A DNA stretch of 64,000 nucleotides from Algoriphagus oliviformis (GCF_017254915.1 NZ_JAFKCT010000001.1:992001-1056000), one strand, 5' to 3'. Positions 18,528-28,281 are shown, counted from the stretch's first letter. Translations and numbers: made by a program. The notes: generated from the sequence alone by a model not told the origin.

Positions 18528-20675
18528 CTATCTGGAGAAAAACCGGTTGATGCCCGCTCCGATGACTTCCAGCCTGCTCCTAGGCCCGGCCAGGTTGCTG
18601 TGCAAAAAGTCGTGGGAAAGCGCCGAGCTCGCGTCCAGCGGGTTGGGATAGATCAGGATAAAGCTGTGGTCCTTGAGCCAAGTGGCCACCAGATCGGGTA
18701 CCAAGTCCATGTTGGGGTGGTAGGAAGGGTCGCCTTTGCGGCTCAGCACCATGATCAGGTTGTCGTCCTTTTTCAGGAGCATGTTGAGGTTGCTCGGGTC
18801 GTCCCAGCTCGGGAAAGGCCGGAACTCTACCCGGATGGGGTTCGAAACCAGGATTTTTTGCAGGTACTCCCGGGTGTCTTCATTGACGTAGAAGATCATG
18901 CGTCGGCCGGTGTTTTTGGCGAGGTTCCAGATTTTGACCAGCCAAAGCGGAAAGCCCAGCTCCAGCTCCGCCTGAGGCGGGATCATCACCAGATGCCTAC
19001 GGTGTGAGGAAAAAGGCTGATGAGGCTTGTAGATGAAGGTGGTGGTGTTGACTTTTTCCAGAAGCCGGTTGGTCACCTGGCCGAGAAAGGAGTCCTTGCC
19101 TTCCTGCTGCACGTGCAGACCGAGGATCAGATCCGTGATTTTGTTTTCATAGACCACACTCGCGATGCCCTGCACCACATCCGAGTCGTAGCGCAGGAGC
19201 TCGATGAGGAAGTTGTCCGTGGCTGCCGTGATGGAGCTGGCTTGGTTTAGGATTTTTTGGGCCTTCACCTCCGCGGAGTAGTCTTGGGATCCGGGCTTGA
19301 GGATGCTGAGGCCGTAGAGGGAGTTTTTCTTCCCGGCCGACTTCAGGTTGAGGGCCAGGTTGATGAGATCTTGGGAGGTCTCTTCGCTGCGTATGGGGAT
19401 CAAAAACCGTTCGGTAAAGTCCATGCGGTCTTTTTCGGTGAAAGTCGCCTCGGAAAGGATGATTTTTTGGGCTCCTCGCTGGGCTTCCACCGTGGCAATG
19501 GTACAGGTCACCAAGATCATGATGATGGTGCCATTGAGCACCGACTCCGAAAGCAGGCGGATGGGTTCACCCAGGACGTCTGTCCCGACGATGGTGTTGT
19601 AGCCTACCAGCACCGCGGCGAGCGTGGCTGCCGCTTGGGCATTGCTCAGGCCAAACATCACCCTTCGCTCCGCTTGGGAATAGCCAAAGGACTTTTGCGC
19701 AGCTAGGGCTGCCAGGTATTTGGACACGGTCGCGATCACGGTCATCGCAACGGCAATGAAGACCGTCTCCCCATCCCGGAGGAAAACCCGGAAGTCAACC
19801 AGCATCCCTACGCTGATCAGGAAAAAAGGGATGAAAATCGCGTTGCCGACAAACTCGATGCGGTTGAAAAGCCCGGAAGTCCGTGGGATGATCGGGCTGA
19901 TCGCCAAGCCTACCAAGAAGGAGCCGATGATGCCCTCCAGCCCGGCCAGCTCCGCCAAAAGCCCACCTGCAAACACCAGGGCCAGGACGAAAATGTATTG
20001 CGTGACGTTATCCTCATTTTTCTTCAAAAACCACTGCCCAAACCTGGGCAATACGATCAGAATGAGCAGGGCAAAGACCAACAGGGAAAAAAACAGCTTG
20101 ACCCAAAACATCATGTCAATCTCCCCGTGAGCCATGCCGACGATGATGGCGAGTACCAAAAGAGCCAGCGTGTCGGTGATCAGCGTGCCGCCCACGGTGA
20201 CGTTGACCACGCGGTTTTTAGCCACGCCCAGCCTAGAGACAATGGGATAGGCGATCAGCGTATGGGAGGCAAACATGCTGGCCAACAACAGGGAGGAGGC
20301 CATGGAAAACTTGAAGACGAACAGGCTGGCTACCGTGCCCAAGACCATGGGGATCAGGAAGGTGTACATCCCGAAAACCAGGCTTTTTTGGCTGTTTTTT
20401 TTGAAGTCCTCCAAATCAATCTCCAGGCCAGCCAAAAACATGATGTAGAGCAGACCGGCCGTCCCGGAAAGCAGGATGCCGCTGTCCCGCTCCATCAGGT
20501 GCAGGCCTTTGGGCCCGATGATGGCTCCGGCGATGATGAGCCCCAGGAGCGGGGGGATTCTCAGCCGATTGAGCACCAACGGGGCCAGGAGGATGATCAG
20601 CAGGATCAGAAAAAACTTCAGGCCCTGATGGGCAATGGGCAGATCGATCTCACCAAGGGTTTCCAGCCAGTTCAT
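18528..20675 (-). CDS. Cation:proton antiporter with C-terminal UspA-like region
   Basis: Protein of 715 aa: an N-terminal CPA2 exchanger domain (~1-400, about 12 helices, with IPPLLGLIIAGAIIGPKGLH, LLYIMFLAGLEIDLEDF and FLVGLAISPIIP) and a soluble C-terminal part of about 310 residues. The soluble part starts SEATFTEKDRMDFTERFLIPI and carries alternating hydrophobic strands resembling two Usp-type Rossmann halves. It differs from the short antiporter at 5.6 kb, whose stress-protein partner is a separate gene; here the two functions look fused. The exchanged ion is unknown. Confidence 0.85.
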   Translation of the reverse strand: MNWLETLGEIDLPIAHQGLKFFLILLIILLAPLVLNRLRIPPLLGLIIAGAIIGPKGLHLMERDSGILLSGTAGLLYIMFLAGLEIDLEDFKKNSQKSLVFGMYTFLIPMVLGTVASLFVFKFSMASSLLLASMFASHTLIAYPIVSRLGVAKNRVVNVTVGGTLITDTLALLVLAIIVGMAHGEIDMMFWVKLFFSLLVFALLILIVLPRFGQWFLKKNEDNVTQYIFVLALVFAGGLLAELAGLEGIIGSFLVGLAISPIIPRTSGLFNRIEFVGNAIFIPFFLISVGMLVDFRVFLRDGETVFIAVAMTVIATVSKYLAALAAQKSFGYSQAERRVMFGLSNAQAAATLAAVLVGYNTIVGTDVLGEPIRLLSESVLNGTIIMILVTCTIATVEAQRGAQKIILSEATFTEKDRMDFTERFLIPIRSEETSQDLINLALNLKSAGKKNSLYGLSILKPGSQDYSAEVKAQKILNQASSITAATDNFLIELLRYDSDVVQGIASVVYENKITDLILGLHVQQEGKDSFLGQVTNRLLEKVNTTTFIYKPHQPFSSHRRHLVMIPPQAELELGFPLWLVKIWNLAKNTGRRMIFYVNEDTREYLQKILVSNPIRVEFRPFPSWDDPSNLNMLLKKDDNLIMVLSRKGDPSYHPNMDLVPDLVATWLKDHSFILIYPNPLDASSALSHDFLHSNLAGPRSRLEVIGAGINRFFSR

Positions 20676-21020
20676 GTCTGATGCGATTAGGGCGTGAAAG
20701 GAAAAATAACCGCCGGAATCAGGACGGACAGGGTGAGGTGATGCGAAAGTGAAAAGCCAAAGTCCATAGTATCGAAGCTAATAGTGGATAGGTGGGATCT
20801 GTGAGTTGCTAGCCTTTCAAAGTCCTCTACCAAAGATAAGTATAGATTTTCCGAATTGGTGACAGGGGGAAATTCAAAAAATGTCCAGAGCGGCGACAAA
20901 ATAGCAGTCCGATCTCCGGGTCTTGCCTGCCATCGCGCTGCTTCCAACCCCTATTGGCGTCTGTTTCTCCGAAAACTTCAGCCGGGTTTCGGCTTGTCCA
21001 AAGGGGCTGTGGAACCCAGG
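20676..21020. other. Gene-free stretch upstream of the antiporter
   Basis: A 345-base spacer between two leftward genes. Frames here lack family features and codon bias, and I see no hairpin with a T-run, tRNA or clear promoter. Confidence 0.5.
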
Positions 21021-21977
21021 CTAGGCCTCGAGTCCGATGAGGTATCCGGTGTAGAGCAGGTAGAAAACGAGGAGTAAAAGCGCTTCCCAGCGATCCAACT
21101 TGTGCCTCTTGCCGGTAAACATGGCGAAAAACAAAAAGATCGTGCCAGCGGCCAAGATATATAGATCGGTGTCGAATCCCGTATTGTAGGTCATGGGACG
21201 GATCAAGCCGCTGACTCCCAGTATCAGGAAGATGTTGAAGATATTGGAGCCGATGATGTTGCCGATGGCGATGTCGGCGTTTTTGCGCATGGCGGCGACC
21301 ACCGAAGTAGCCAGCTCTGGCAGGGAAGTGCCAGCCGCCACTATGGTCAGGCCGATGATCTTTTCGCTGACTCCCAAGGACTGGGCCATGGCTACGGCGT
21401 TGTCGACCACGAGCTTTCCTCCCCCGACCAAGCCTGCCAGCCCGAGGAAGATCAATCCCCAGATTTTACCGGTGGAGTAGTCTTTGATTTCGATTTTTTC
21501 CTCGCTTGGATCGGACTTCAGCTGTGTGGCTACATAGTAAAGAAACGCTGCGAAAAGTACCAGATGGATGCCAGCGTCCAGTCTGGAAAAACCCTTGGAA
21601 TCTCCGAAGATGAAGTTGTTTGCCAAGAGGAAAAGCAGGACGGCGGCTAGCAGCGAGAAGGGGATCTCTTTCCATACGGTCGTGGACTGCACGGAAAGCG
21701 GGACAATCAGGCCCGCAATCCCGAGAATGACGAAGAGGTTGAAGTTGTTTGACCCGATGATGTTTCCAAAGACGATGTCGGGGTAGTTGCCTGAGGCGGC
21801 TACGGCATTGACCACGAGCTCAGGGGCGGAGGTGCCAAAGGCGACGATGGTAAGACCGATGGCCAGGTCGGAGACGTTTTTTTTCTTGGCCAAAACCGAG
21901 GCTCCGTCCACCAGCCAGTCTGCGCCTTTGACCAAAAGCACCAAACCAATCAACAAAAGCGCAGTTTGAAGAATCAT
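21021..21977 (-). CDS. Calcium/sodium antiporter (YrbG-type CaCA)
   Basis: Membrane exchanger of 318 aa with the two inverted alpha repeats of the CaCA family. Repeat 1 (~35-80) reads LTIVAFGTSAPELVVNAVAA...IVFGNIIGSNNFN. Repeat 2 (~190-235) reads LTIVAAGTSLPELATSVVAA...IAIGNIIGSNIFN. The acidic residues in GTSxPEL and the asparagines of GSNxFN are the ion-binding positions. Length and topology (about 10 helices) fit YrbG/YdhE. Transcribed alone. Confidence 0.93.
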   Translation of the reverse strand: MILQTALLLIGLVLLVKGADWLVDGASVLAKKKNVSDLAIGLTIVAFGTSAPELVVNAVAASGNYPDIVFGNIIGSNNFNLFVILGIAGLIVPLSVQSTTVWKEIPFSLLAAVLLFLLANNFIFGDSKGFSRLDAGIHLVLFAAFLYYVATQLKSDPSEEKIEIKDYSTGKIWGLIFLGLAGLVGGGKLVVDNAVAMAQSLGVSEKIIGLTIVAAGTSLPELATSVVAAMRKNADIAIGNIIGSNIFNIFLILGVSGLIRPMTYNTGFDTDLYILAAGTIFLFFAMFTGKRHKLDRWEALLLLVFYLLYTGYLIGLEA

Positions 21978-22119
21978 GACGGAAATCGGTTAAAAGGTGG
22001 GGACTTCTGAATGGATAAATTCCCCAAAACTAGGGAGGAAAATTGGCCTTTCAAGCGAGTCCCGCGGGTAGGAGCAAGAGTTTTTTTGTCCCTCCTCCGG
22101 TAGACAGTCCCTCTTTTAC

Positions 22120-22147
22120 GAAAAAATCCCCGGCGGTGACCGGGGAT
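22120..22147 (-). terminator. Terminator of the flotillin operon
   Basis: On the minus strand, ATCCCCGG and CCGGGGAT (22126-22133 and 22140-22147) form a perfect 8-bp stem with a 6-base loop, followed by six Ts. It lies 24 bases past the flotillin stop. Confidence 0.85.
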
Positions 22148-22170
22148 CTGGCAAGTGACGATTGCAAGCC

Positions 22171-23679
22171 TTAGGAGCTTGGGTCGGTGCCCTCAGGCTT
22201 TTTAGGTTGGGCAGGTTCCTCTCCCTTGAGGTAGGTCGGCAGGTTGAGGCCGGCCATGTTGAAGAGGTCGTTGAGCGGAGGGACGGTTTTCATCATGCCC
22301 GACACAAAGTTTGCCGTGGAGCCGTTGCCGTTTTCGTTTTGCCCGGAGTCCCAGACGGTGATTTTGTCGATTTTGATGTTTTTGACTGCCTCGACTTGGG
22401 TTTTGACCAGTTCAGGCAGCTTTTCGATCAGGAGGAGCTGGAAGGCTTTGGTAGGGTCGCCGCCAGCGGCGCTGACCACGTCACGATAGCCTTCGGCCTG
22501 TTTGGTCAGGATTTCGAAGAGCCCTTTTGCCTCGGCTTCCATCTTCGCATAGATGGCGTCCGCCTCCCCTTTGGCCTGAACGCGGATGCGTTCGGCGTCG
22601 GCTTGGGCCTCGATGATGGCCCGCTGTTTGGCGATTTCGGCGGGGATCACCACGTTGGCATTTTGGGTGGAGCGCTCCCGCTCGGCACGGGCGGTTTCGG
22701 CTTTCTGCTCGGCGAGGTAGGCTTCTTCGAGGGCTTTTGCCTGCTGGACTTTCTCGGAAGCCAAGGCAATTCTCAGCGCTTCGGCCTCTTTTTCGCGGCG
22801 CAGGGCGTCCGACTGGGCGATGGAGATCTTGGCTTCGTTTTCACCCTTGATGGCTATCGCGTTGGCTTCGGAGGTCTTCACGCGGGTGTCTCGCTGGGCT
22901 TCGGCCTTGCCGATGCTTTCTTCCTTTTGGGCTTCGGCAATGCTCACTTCCCGGTCTTTCAGGGTGACAGCGATCTTCACATCGCGATCCCGCTGGGTGT
23001 CGGCGATGGCCACATCCTTTTCGCGATCAGCGAGCGCCTTGCCGGTTTCGCCGATTTTTTCCTGCTCGGCCACGGAGATTTTGGCTTCGTTGATGGCTTT
23101 TGCGGCAGCCTCTTTTCCCAGAGCCTCGATGTAGCCGGACTCGTCCTTGATGTCGGTCACGTTGACGTTGATGAGCTTCAGGCCGATCTTCTTCAGCTCC
23201 GTATCGACGTTTTTGGAGATGTTTTCCAAAAACTTGTCCCGGTCGGAGTTGATCTCCTCGATGGTCATGGTCGCGATCACCAGACGCAGCTGGCCAAAAA
23301 GGATGTCTTTGGCCAACTCCTGAATCTGCTCGTGGGCCAAGCCGAGGAGACGCTCGGCGGCGGTATTCATCGTGTCGGAATCGGTGGAGATGGCGATGGT
23401 AAAGCGGCAGGGCACATCCACGCGGATGTTTTGGCGGGAAAGGGCGTTGGTGAGGTTGGCCTCTATGGAGATGGGCTTCAGGTCCAGGTAGGCGTAGTCC
23501 TGGATCACCGGCCAGATGAAAGCGCCACCGCCGTGGATACATTTGGCAGAGGTGCCGCCGGTCTTGCCATAGACAACGAGGATTTTGTCCGAAGGACAGC
23601 GTTTGTAGCGCGAGATCAGGGCGATGATCGTCACAAAAACGACGAATGCTCCCGCCAAGATGAGGATTAAAGGATCCAT
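22171..23679 (-). CDS. Flotillin-family SPFH scaffold protein
   Basis: Membrane-anchored scaffold of 502 aa. Residues ~5-25 form a single anchor helix. The SPFH domain (~30-210) reads PSDKILVVYGKTGGTSAKCIHGGGAFIWPV, as in YuaG/FloT. A long coiled coil rich in E/A and K/R heptads (~215-400, AEAQKEESIGKAEAQRD-type repeats) follows. The C-terminal oligomerization region is VVSAAGGDPTKAFQLLLIEKLPEL. The upstream gene encodes an NfeD/YuaF-like partner 16 bases away, the known FloT arrangement. Expected role: organising membrane microdomains and envelope stress response. Confidence 0.93.
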   Translation of the reverse strand: MDPLILILAGAFVVFVTIIALISRYKRCPSDKILVVYGKTGGTSAKCIHGGGAFIWPVIQDYAYLDLKPISIEANLTNALSRQNIRVDVPCRFTIAISTDSDTMNTAAERLLGLAHEQIQELAKDILFGQLRLVIATMTIEEINSDRDKFLENISKNVDTELKKIGLKLINVNVTDIKDESGYIEALGKEAAAKAINEAKISVAEQEKIGETGKALADREKDVAIADTQRDRDVKIAVTLKDREVSIAEAQKEESIGKAEAQRDTRVKTSEANAIAIKGENEAKISIAQSDALRREKEAEALRIALASEKVQQAKALEEAYLAEQKAETARAERERSTQNANVVIPAEIAKQRAIIEAQADAERIRVQAKGEADAIYAKMEAEAKGLFEILTKQAEGYRDVVSAAGGDPTKAFQLLLIEKLPELVKTQVEAVKNIKIDKITVWDSGQNENGNGSTANFVSGMMKTVPPLNDLFNMAGLNLPTYLKGEEPAQPKKPEGTDPSS

Positions 23680-23695
23680 ATTGGGAATTTAAAGG

Positions 23696-24262
23696 TTAGA
23701 TTTTTTCGACGATCAACAGGTTGCCTCCCTCGATACCGATCACCCTGACGGATGCGCCGGTTTCGATTCGCTCGGAAAGGGAGATGGCGTTGAGCTCTTT
23801 CTGGGAGCCCTTGACGCTGATGGAGATTTTGCCGGGGCCTTCCTTGTGGCCGGGGATGGACAGATAGACCGTGCCGGACTTTTGGAGGGCGTCTTCCAGT
23901 TTGAAGGTGTTGTCCTCGGCGAGCTTGGTGATCTGCTTGATGATAAAGAAAAACAGCCAGACGAAAGCCAGCCCCACTGCCGCTGAAATGAGGAGTAGGA
24001 AGGTATAATTGGCTATGGAATGGTAAAAAGTGATGGCTGTCCAGCTGAAACCCAGCAGGAAGTTGATGAGGTTGCGCAGCGTGAAAAGCTGAAAGGGCGC
24101 TTCCGCTCCCTCCAGGTCTCCGTCGAAGTCCGCATTGATCCCGTCGCCGGAGTCAGATCCGACAAAGGTGAGGATGGTCTGTAGCAAAAAGATCAAAGAA
24201 GTAGGCAGGGCAACGTACCAAAGCGCCCTGAGTGGAGGTTCCATTTCGGCCAAAAAGTCCAT
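23696..24262 (-). CDS. NfeD/YuaF-like membrane protein with C-terminal OB domain
   Basis: Protein of 188 aa with about three helices (~12-34, ~60-80, ~86-112), then a soluble OB-fold domain (~125-188: GTVYLSIPGHKEGPGKISISV, GASVRVIGIEGGNLLIVEKI) of the NfeD C-terminal type. No serine-protease domain is present, so it is the short YuaF form. It is the first gene of the pair with flotillin; such proteins associate with SPFH oligomers at the membrane. Confidence 0.87.
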   Translation of the reverse strand: MDFLAEMEPPLRALWYVALPTSLIFLLQTILTFVGSDSGDGINADFDGDLEGAEAPFQLFTLRNLINFLLGFSWTAITFYHSIANYTFLLLISAAVGLAFVWLFFFIIKQITKLAEDNTFKLEDALQKSGTVYLSIPGHKEGPGKISISVKGSQKELNAISLSERIETGASVRVIGIEGGNLLIVEKI

Positions 24263-24713
24263 GGGTAAGGAATTTGGGTGGGTGAGAAGTATTGGGCAGC
24301 ATTATATCTTTAATTTTCAAGATTTGCAAAACTAGATTTCTAACCACCGCTGTTTCTTTGTGGAGTTTTGGAAAGCTCTGCTTGAAAACAAAACCCCAAA
24401 ATCGATGTCCTCGCCGCCGAGTATATCTGAAATAGGTGTATCTGCTTGTTTGCACGTTACCGTGCAAAAGAGGATTTGAGGTTCTAAATAGGCAGATTCC
24501 CTCTTTCCAAGGGGGCTGAGCCTGTCCGAACTTGTTTCGGGAGGGGATTTTATAAGGTCAAAATCCACTATTGAGACCTACGTGCAATGTTCCGTATACA
24601 CCTAATCTGAAATGAAAGAACAAATCCCGCTAAGAGCACTCGACCCTTTTAAGTTTTTGTCTTTCTAAAAAAGACAATTCTTGAAAAATTGTCTTTCACG
24701 ACTCGATAAATTC

Positions 24714-24746
24714 AAAAAAAATCCCCCGATACGCTACCGGGGGATT
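24714..24746 (-). terminator. Hairpin with flanking A/T tracts
   Basis: AATCCCCCG (24720-24728) pairs with CGGGGGATT (24738-24746), loop of 9. The minus-strand product is followed by a run of Ts (24714-24719 read as A on the plus strand). It is the first clear stop signal after the S9 peptidase gene, about 340 bases past it. Confidence 0.6.
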
Positions 24747-24757
24747 CTTGTCTTGTT

Positions 24758-24792
24758 GGATTTCACTTATCGAAATCCGAAATCAAAAATTC
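24758..24792. repeat. GAAATCC repeat, copy 1
   Basis: About 35 bases nearly identical to 25044-25078. Both contain GGATTTC and GAAATCC, so each can fold on itself. Confidence 0.6.
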
Positions 24793-25043
24793 AGAAGGCT
24801 CTCCGCCCCTGTCGGTGTCCCCACCGAAAGAATTTCTCTTCTGCCGGACATCTTTTTTAACACAAAGGGCACAAAGAGACGAAGAAATCTTGTCTCATTT
24901 GCCACAGGAACCGCAGTTCTAGGTTCCCTTTACCCAGCCATTTCAAGGGCGCAAAGTTAAAAGCTTCGCTTTTTTGGGGTGGACGGAGACCTAGTGTTGT
25001 GCTAGCTTCGAAACGCCAAATTACACTTAACATAACACCAGTC

Positions 25044-25078
25044 GGATTTCACTTTCCGAAATCCGAAATCAAAATTCG
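25044..25078. repeat. GAAATCC repeat, copy 2
   Basis: Second copy of the 24758 repeat, ending directly at the stop of the S9 peptidase gene. Differences are a TTAT-to-TTTCC type change and one A fewer in the final A-run. Confidence 0.6.
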
Positions 25079-25082
25079 AACA

Positions 25083-28007
25083 TCAAAACGCCCTTTCCTC
25101 CAAGTGCTCGCCGAGCTGTAGTCTAGGCACGCCCTTGGTCATCCAGTCTGGGGCAGGCTGGCCTTTGAGGTGATGGTCAAAGAATTCCATCATGCGGACG
25201 GCGTAGTCCTTGCGGTTTTCGGTCTTGCCGAGGCCGTGGTTTTCGCCCAAGTATTGCACCATGATCACCGGTTTCTTCAGACGACGGAGGGCGTTGTAGT
25301 ATTCCACGCCTTGGGTGAAGTCCACCGCGCCGTCTTTGTCATTGTGCAGAAGAAGCAGCGGAGTCTTCACGTTTTTCACATGATAGATGGGGCTGTTTCG
25401 CTCGTACGCTTCCCAGTTTTCCCATGGGCCGCCGGTGAATCTACCCTGCGAAGCCTCGAAGATGGACATATTTCCCCCGCCCGAGTTCCAGTAGATCAGG
25501 TCGTACATGGAGATCATGTTGGTGAGTGGAGCGCCGGCGGCGGCGGCCTTGAAGCGGTCAGTCTGGGTGATCAGGAAGGAAGTCTGGTAACCGCCCCAGC
25601 TGTGTCCGTGGATGCCCATGTTGGCTTCGTCGATCACGCCGGTCTTGATGGCCGCGTCCACAGCGGGAAGTACAGCCCAGACGGCGGACATGCCGGGGTC
25701 GTCCATCTTGTACACGATGTCCGGGATCAGGACTGCGTAGCCATTGCTGGTGTAGAGGCTGGGGTTCCAGCCCGTGCCGCTGTAGCCTGGATTGGACCAG
25801 TTGTGCAGGGTCTGGGAAAGCTTCTCGTAGTAGTAGATGACCGTCGGGTACTTCTTGCCTTCCACATAGCCGGCGGGAAGGAAAAGTGCGGCTTGGAGCG
25901 AGTCGCCTTTCGCGGTGACATAGTCCACGAGCTGCACACCGGATGACCAGGCGAACTTGCCCGCGTCCGGGGCGTTTTCGGTGACTTTTTTGCCGTTCGC
26001 CAGAGATGCGTCGGTCAGGTAAACCTGCGTCGGCTCGTTGAATTTCTCCTTGGTGTAGGTGAACACTTCCGCTTTCTCCGCCTTGCCCAAGCCCGAGATC
26101 ATGGCATCTTCCCACAGCAGCACTTTCGCTCCCGGGGTCAAGCCGCCTTTCTTGGCGGGAGAAAGGGTAGCAATGCCGCTTTTCTTGGTGTTTTCGCCAT
26201 AGATGCGGATGTAGTTGGTTTTGGACAGGTCTATGCCTTTTTCCTCCCGATCCAAAATGAAGCGATACTGATAGCGGATTTTCTCAGCGCGACCGTTTTG
26301 GGTGAGGTTGAGCGCGGTTTCCTTTCCTCCCACGGGCACCTGCCAGATGTCCCAGTCGTCCCGAAGCAAGACATACTTGCTGTCGCTGCTCCATCCCAGA
26401 GGGCTGACGAGGGGATCGGTCACGTTGTGGTCGTCTTCCACGTCCACGAAGGTCACCGGAAGGCCCTCCGTGAGGTTGGTGTGGGTCTTGGCAACGATGT
26501 CGTAGACGTAGAAATGCCCATCCTTGCCGTATAGCAACTTGGTGCCATCCGTGGAGGGACGGGGGTAGGAGCCGAAGGAAGGCTGGTAGAAATTCTCAAA
26601 AAGCTGGGTTTTGGCTCCCGTCTTCAGGTCGACGATGTACAGATCTCGGTAGGCTTGGCCATCCAAGTTGCCCTGGAGCTCGTAGGACTGGTTGTCAGAA
26701 CCCAACGCGTAGCGCTGCTTTGGGAGGATACTGAGGTCCTTCATGCTGCTGTCCTGAAGGGCAATGTGCTTCTTGACAGCGAGGTCGTACATGGCCCAAA
26801 AGCTGTAGTTTTTGTCCATGTTTTCCAGCACTTGCTGCCGGGACTGGAGGCGGCTGTCGTTCCAGTGCCAGATGGTCATTTCCGGCTTTTTTGCGTCGTT
26901 TTTCTTTGGATCGGCCTTCTTGGCCGTGTCGGCTTTTGCGATGGCCTTCTGCAGGTCGGAGATGGATTTGATCGTGGTGTCGGCTAGGATCTTGGAGAGT
27001 TTTTCGGAGTCTGCCGCCGCCAGGGAGTCCTTGTTCAGCTCTTTTTTGGGTGTTTCTTTTTCTGCCAAAACCAAGGGATGGATGCCATAGAAAAGTCTGG
27101 TCAAGTCCTCGCTCCATTCCGGCTTGCGGTTGGGGCTGATGGTGTATTTCTGGTCGAAGCCCGTGGAGTCCTTCGCCGCTTCGTAAAGCGTCACCTGTGG
27201 ACTGGAGAGGCTTTTCACTCCCAAGACAGTCCCACGATCCTGCTTGTACTTCTTGTCCTTTTTCATCTTGAGCGCGGCAAAGGCGTCGCCCTTTTCCGTC
27301 CAGTTGATGCTTTGGTAGCCAGCCTCGTCCGTGTCCAGTACTTGGGTGGAGTTGCTGGCCAAAGTCAGGAGGTAAAGGCCATTGCCTTGGGAGTTGGCGG
27401 CATCGACGGTGTAGGCGAGGTGGGTACCGGCCTTGTTGACGGAGTGCTCGCGGACGTTGCCGAGGTTTTGGGATTTGCCGGAGGAGAGCTGATGGATCAG
27501 GAGGTCGGAGCCCTTGATGTCGGCATTGCCTTCCTTGGGCAGGTTGATGATCAGGTGGGTGGAAGCCTCGGCATTGAAGCTGAAGCCGCCCGCGTTTTCA
27601 AAGGTTTTCTTCTCGTCCGTTCCCAGCTTGATCAGGTGAACCTTCTCCTTTAGCGGCTTGCCCTTAGACTTCTCGTTGGCCTGCTTTTCGGAGAATTTTG
27701 GGGACTCCTTGAAGGCCAGCCATTGGCTGTTTTGGCTGAACTCAAAGTTGGGGAAGTTGGTGTTGCCGATGGGGAAGGACTTTTTGCTGTCTGGATCGGA
27801 GACTTTCTGTAGGATCAGCTCGCCGTCCGCCTCCAGGCCGACGATGCCGTAGGCGATCCACTGCCCGTCGGGGGAAAGCTTAAAGGCGCTGCCGGGCATG
27901 TATTTCCAGGTGGCGACGTCCTTCCAGGACATGGGTTTGGCGTCCTGGGCCATCGCCGCGCCGAGCGTGAGGCAGAGTAGCCAAACCAGGGGTATCAGTT
28001 TTCTCAT
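25083..28007 (-). CDS. Secreted S9-family (prolyl oligopeptidase-type) peptidase
   Basis: Exported serine peptidase of 974 aa: signal peptide 1-20 (AAMAQ), a long beta-propeller-like N-terminal part with WSxD motifs (~40-680), and a C-terminal alpha/beta-hydrolase domain (~700-974). The triad is readable: nucleophile S803 in GHSWGGY, Asp ~892 in NDKDGAVD, His ~924 in GENHGLG. The length exceeds classical dipeptidyl peptidase IV. A Lys/Asp-rich insert (~340-380, KKADPKKNDAKKPE) is an unstructured linker. Expected role is periplasmic peptide degradation. No sorting domain is attached. Confidence 0.92.
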   Translation of the reverse strand: MRKLIPLVWLLCLTLGAAMAQDAKPMSWKDVATWKYMPGSAFKLSPDGQWIAYGIVGLEADGELILQKVSDPDSKKSFPIGNTNFPNFEFSQNSQWLAFKESPKFSEKQANEKSKGKPLKEKVHLIKLGTDEKKTFENAGGFSFNAEASTHLIINLPKEGNADIKGSDLLIHQLSSGKSQNLGNVREHSVNKAGTHLAYTVDAANSQGNGLYLLTLASNSTQVLDTDEAGYQSINWTEKGDAFAALKMKKDKKYKQDRGTVLGVKSLSSPQVTLYEAAKDSTGFDQKYTISPNRKPEWSEDLTRLFYGIHPLVLAEKETPKKELNKDSLAAADSEKLSKILADTTIKSISDLQKAIAKADTAKKADPKKNDAKKPEMTIWHWNDSRLQSRQQVLENMDKNYSFWAMYDLAVKKHIALQDSSMKDLSILPKQRYALGSDNQSYELQGNLDGQAYRDLYIVDLKTGAKTQLFENFYQPSFGSYPRPSTDGTKLLYGKDGHFYVYDIVAKTHTNLTEGLPVTFVDVEDDHNVTDPLVSPLGWSSDSKYVLLRDDWDIWQVPVGGKETALNLTQNGRAEKIRYQYRFILDREEKGIDLSKTNYIRIYGENTKKSGIATLSPAKKGGLTPGAKVLLWEDAMISGLGKAEKAEVFTYTKEKFNEPTQVYLTDASLANGKKVTENAPDAGKFAWSSGVQLVDYVTAKGDSLQAALFLPAGYVEGKKYPTVIYYYEKLSQTLHNWSNPGYSGTGWNPSLYTSNGYAVLIPDIVYKMDDPGMSAVWAVLPAVDAAIKTGVIDEANMGIHGHSWGGYQTSFLITQTDRFKAAAAGAPLTNMISMYDLIYWNSGGGNMSIFEASQGRFTGGPWENWEAYERNSPIYHVKNVKTPLLLLHNDKDGAVDFTQGVEYYNALRRLKKPVIMVQYLGENHGLGKTENRKDYAVRMMEFFDHHLKGQPAPDWMTKGVPRLQLGEHLEERAF

Positions 28008-28167
28008 GGGATAAAAGTTTATTGGCTAGGGAAATTAGGGGATTTTTTGGAGTCGGAGTTGAAAAAGTACGCCACTGGCGATTTTTAAATGCAATAGCAT
28101 TGCTTTACAGGGTGGCGATTGTCCTGCATTACAAGTATCCGCCTTGTGTATTTGGGTAGAAAAACAG

Positions 28168-28202
28168 AAGCCCCGCCGGGTTTCGAAGACCTGGCGGGGC
28201 TT
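28168..28202 (-). terminator. Terminator after the AT-rich island
   Basis: AAGCCCCGCCGGGT (28168-28181) and ACCTGGCGGGGCTT (28189-28202) form a 14-bp stem with one G-T pair and a 7-base loop. On the minus strand it is followed by CTGTTTTTCT. It insulates the island from the S9 gene. Confidence 0.8.
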
Positions 28203-28281
28203 GGGCTTTTCAGCTTTATTGATAAATAGTGTATTTCATTTTACGTCTTAAAGTTGAGGCCACGGTTAGCAGCAGGTTTTC

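Larger units (their letters stand above)
24263..25082. other. 820-base non-coding region with hairpins and repeats
   Basis: No convincing gene is present. It holds a perfect 10-bp hairpin at 24670-24696 and a terminator-like stem at 24720-24746. Two copies of a ~35-base word rich in GAAATCC lie at 24758-24792 and 25044-25078. A stretch near 24850-24960 contains ACACAAAGGGCACAAAGAG, resembling the common cacaaag-type dispersed repeats and related in style to the 63-kb repeat. Confidence 0.55.

Noticed and set aside
20687..20947. 86-codon frame on the minus strand between antiporter genes
   Set aside because: No recognisable motif or neighbour support.
24153..24960. Short frames in the 24.2-25.0 kb gap
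   Set aside because: They cross terminators and repeats and resemble no known protein.
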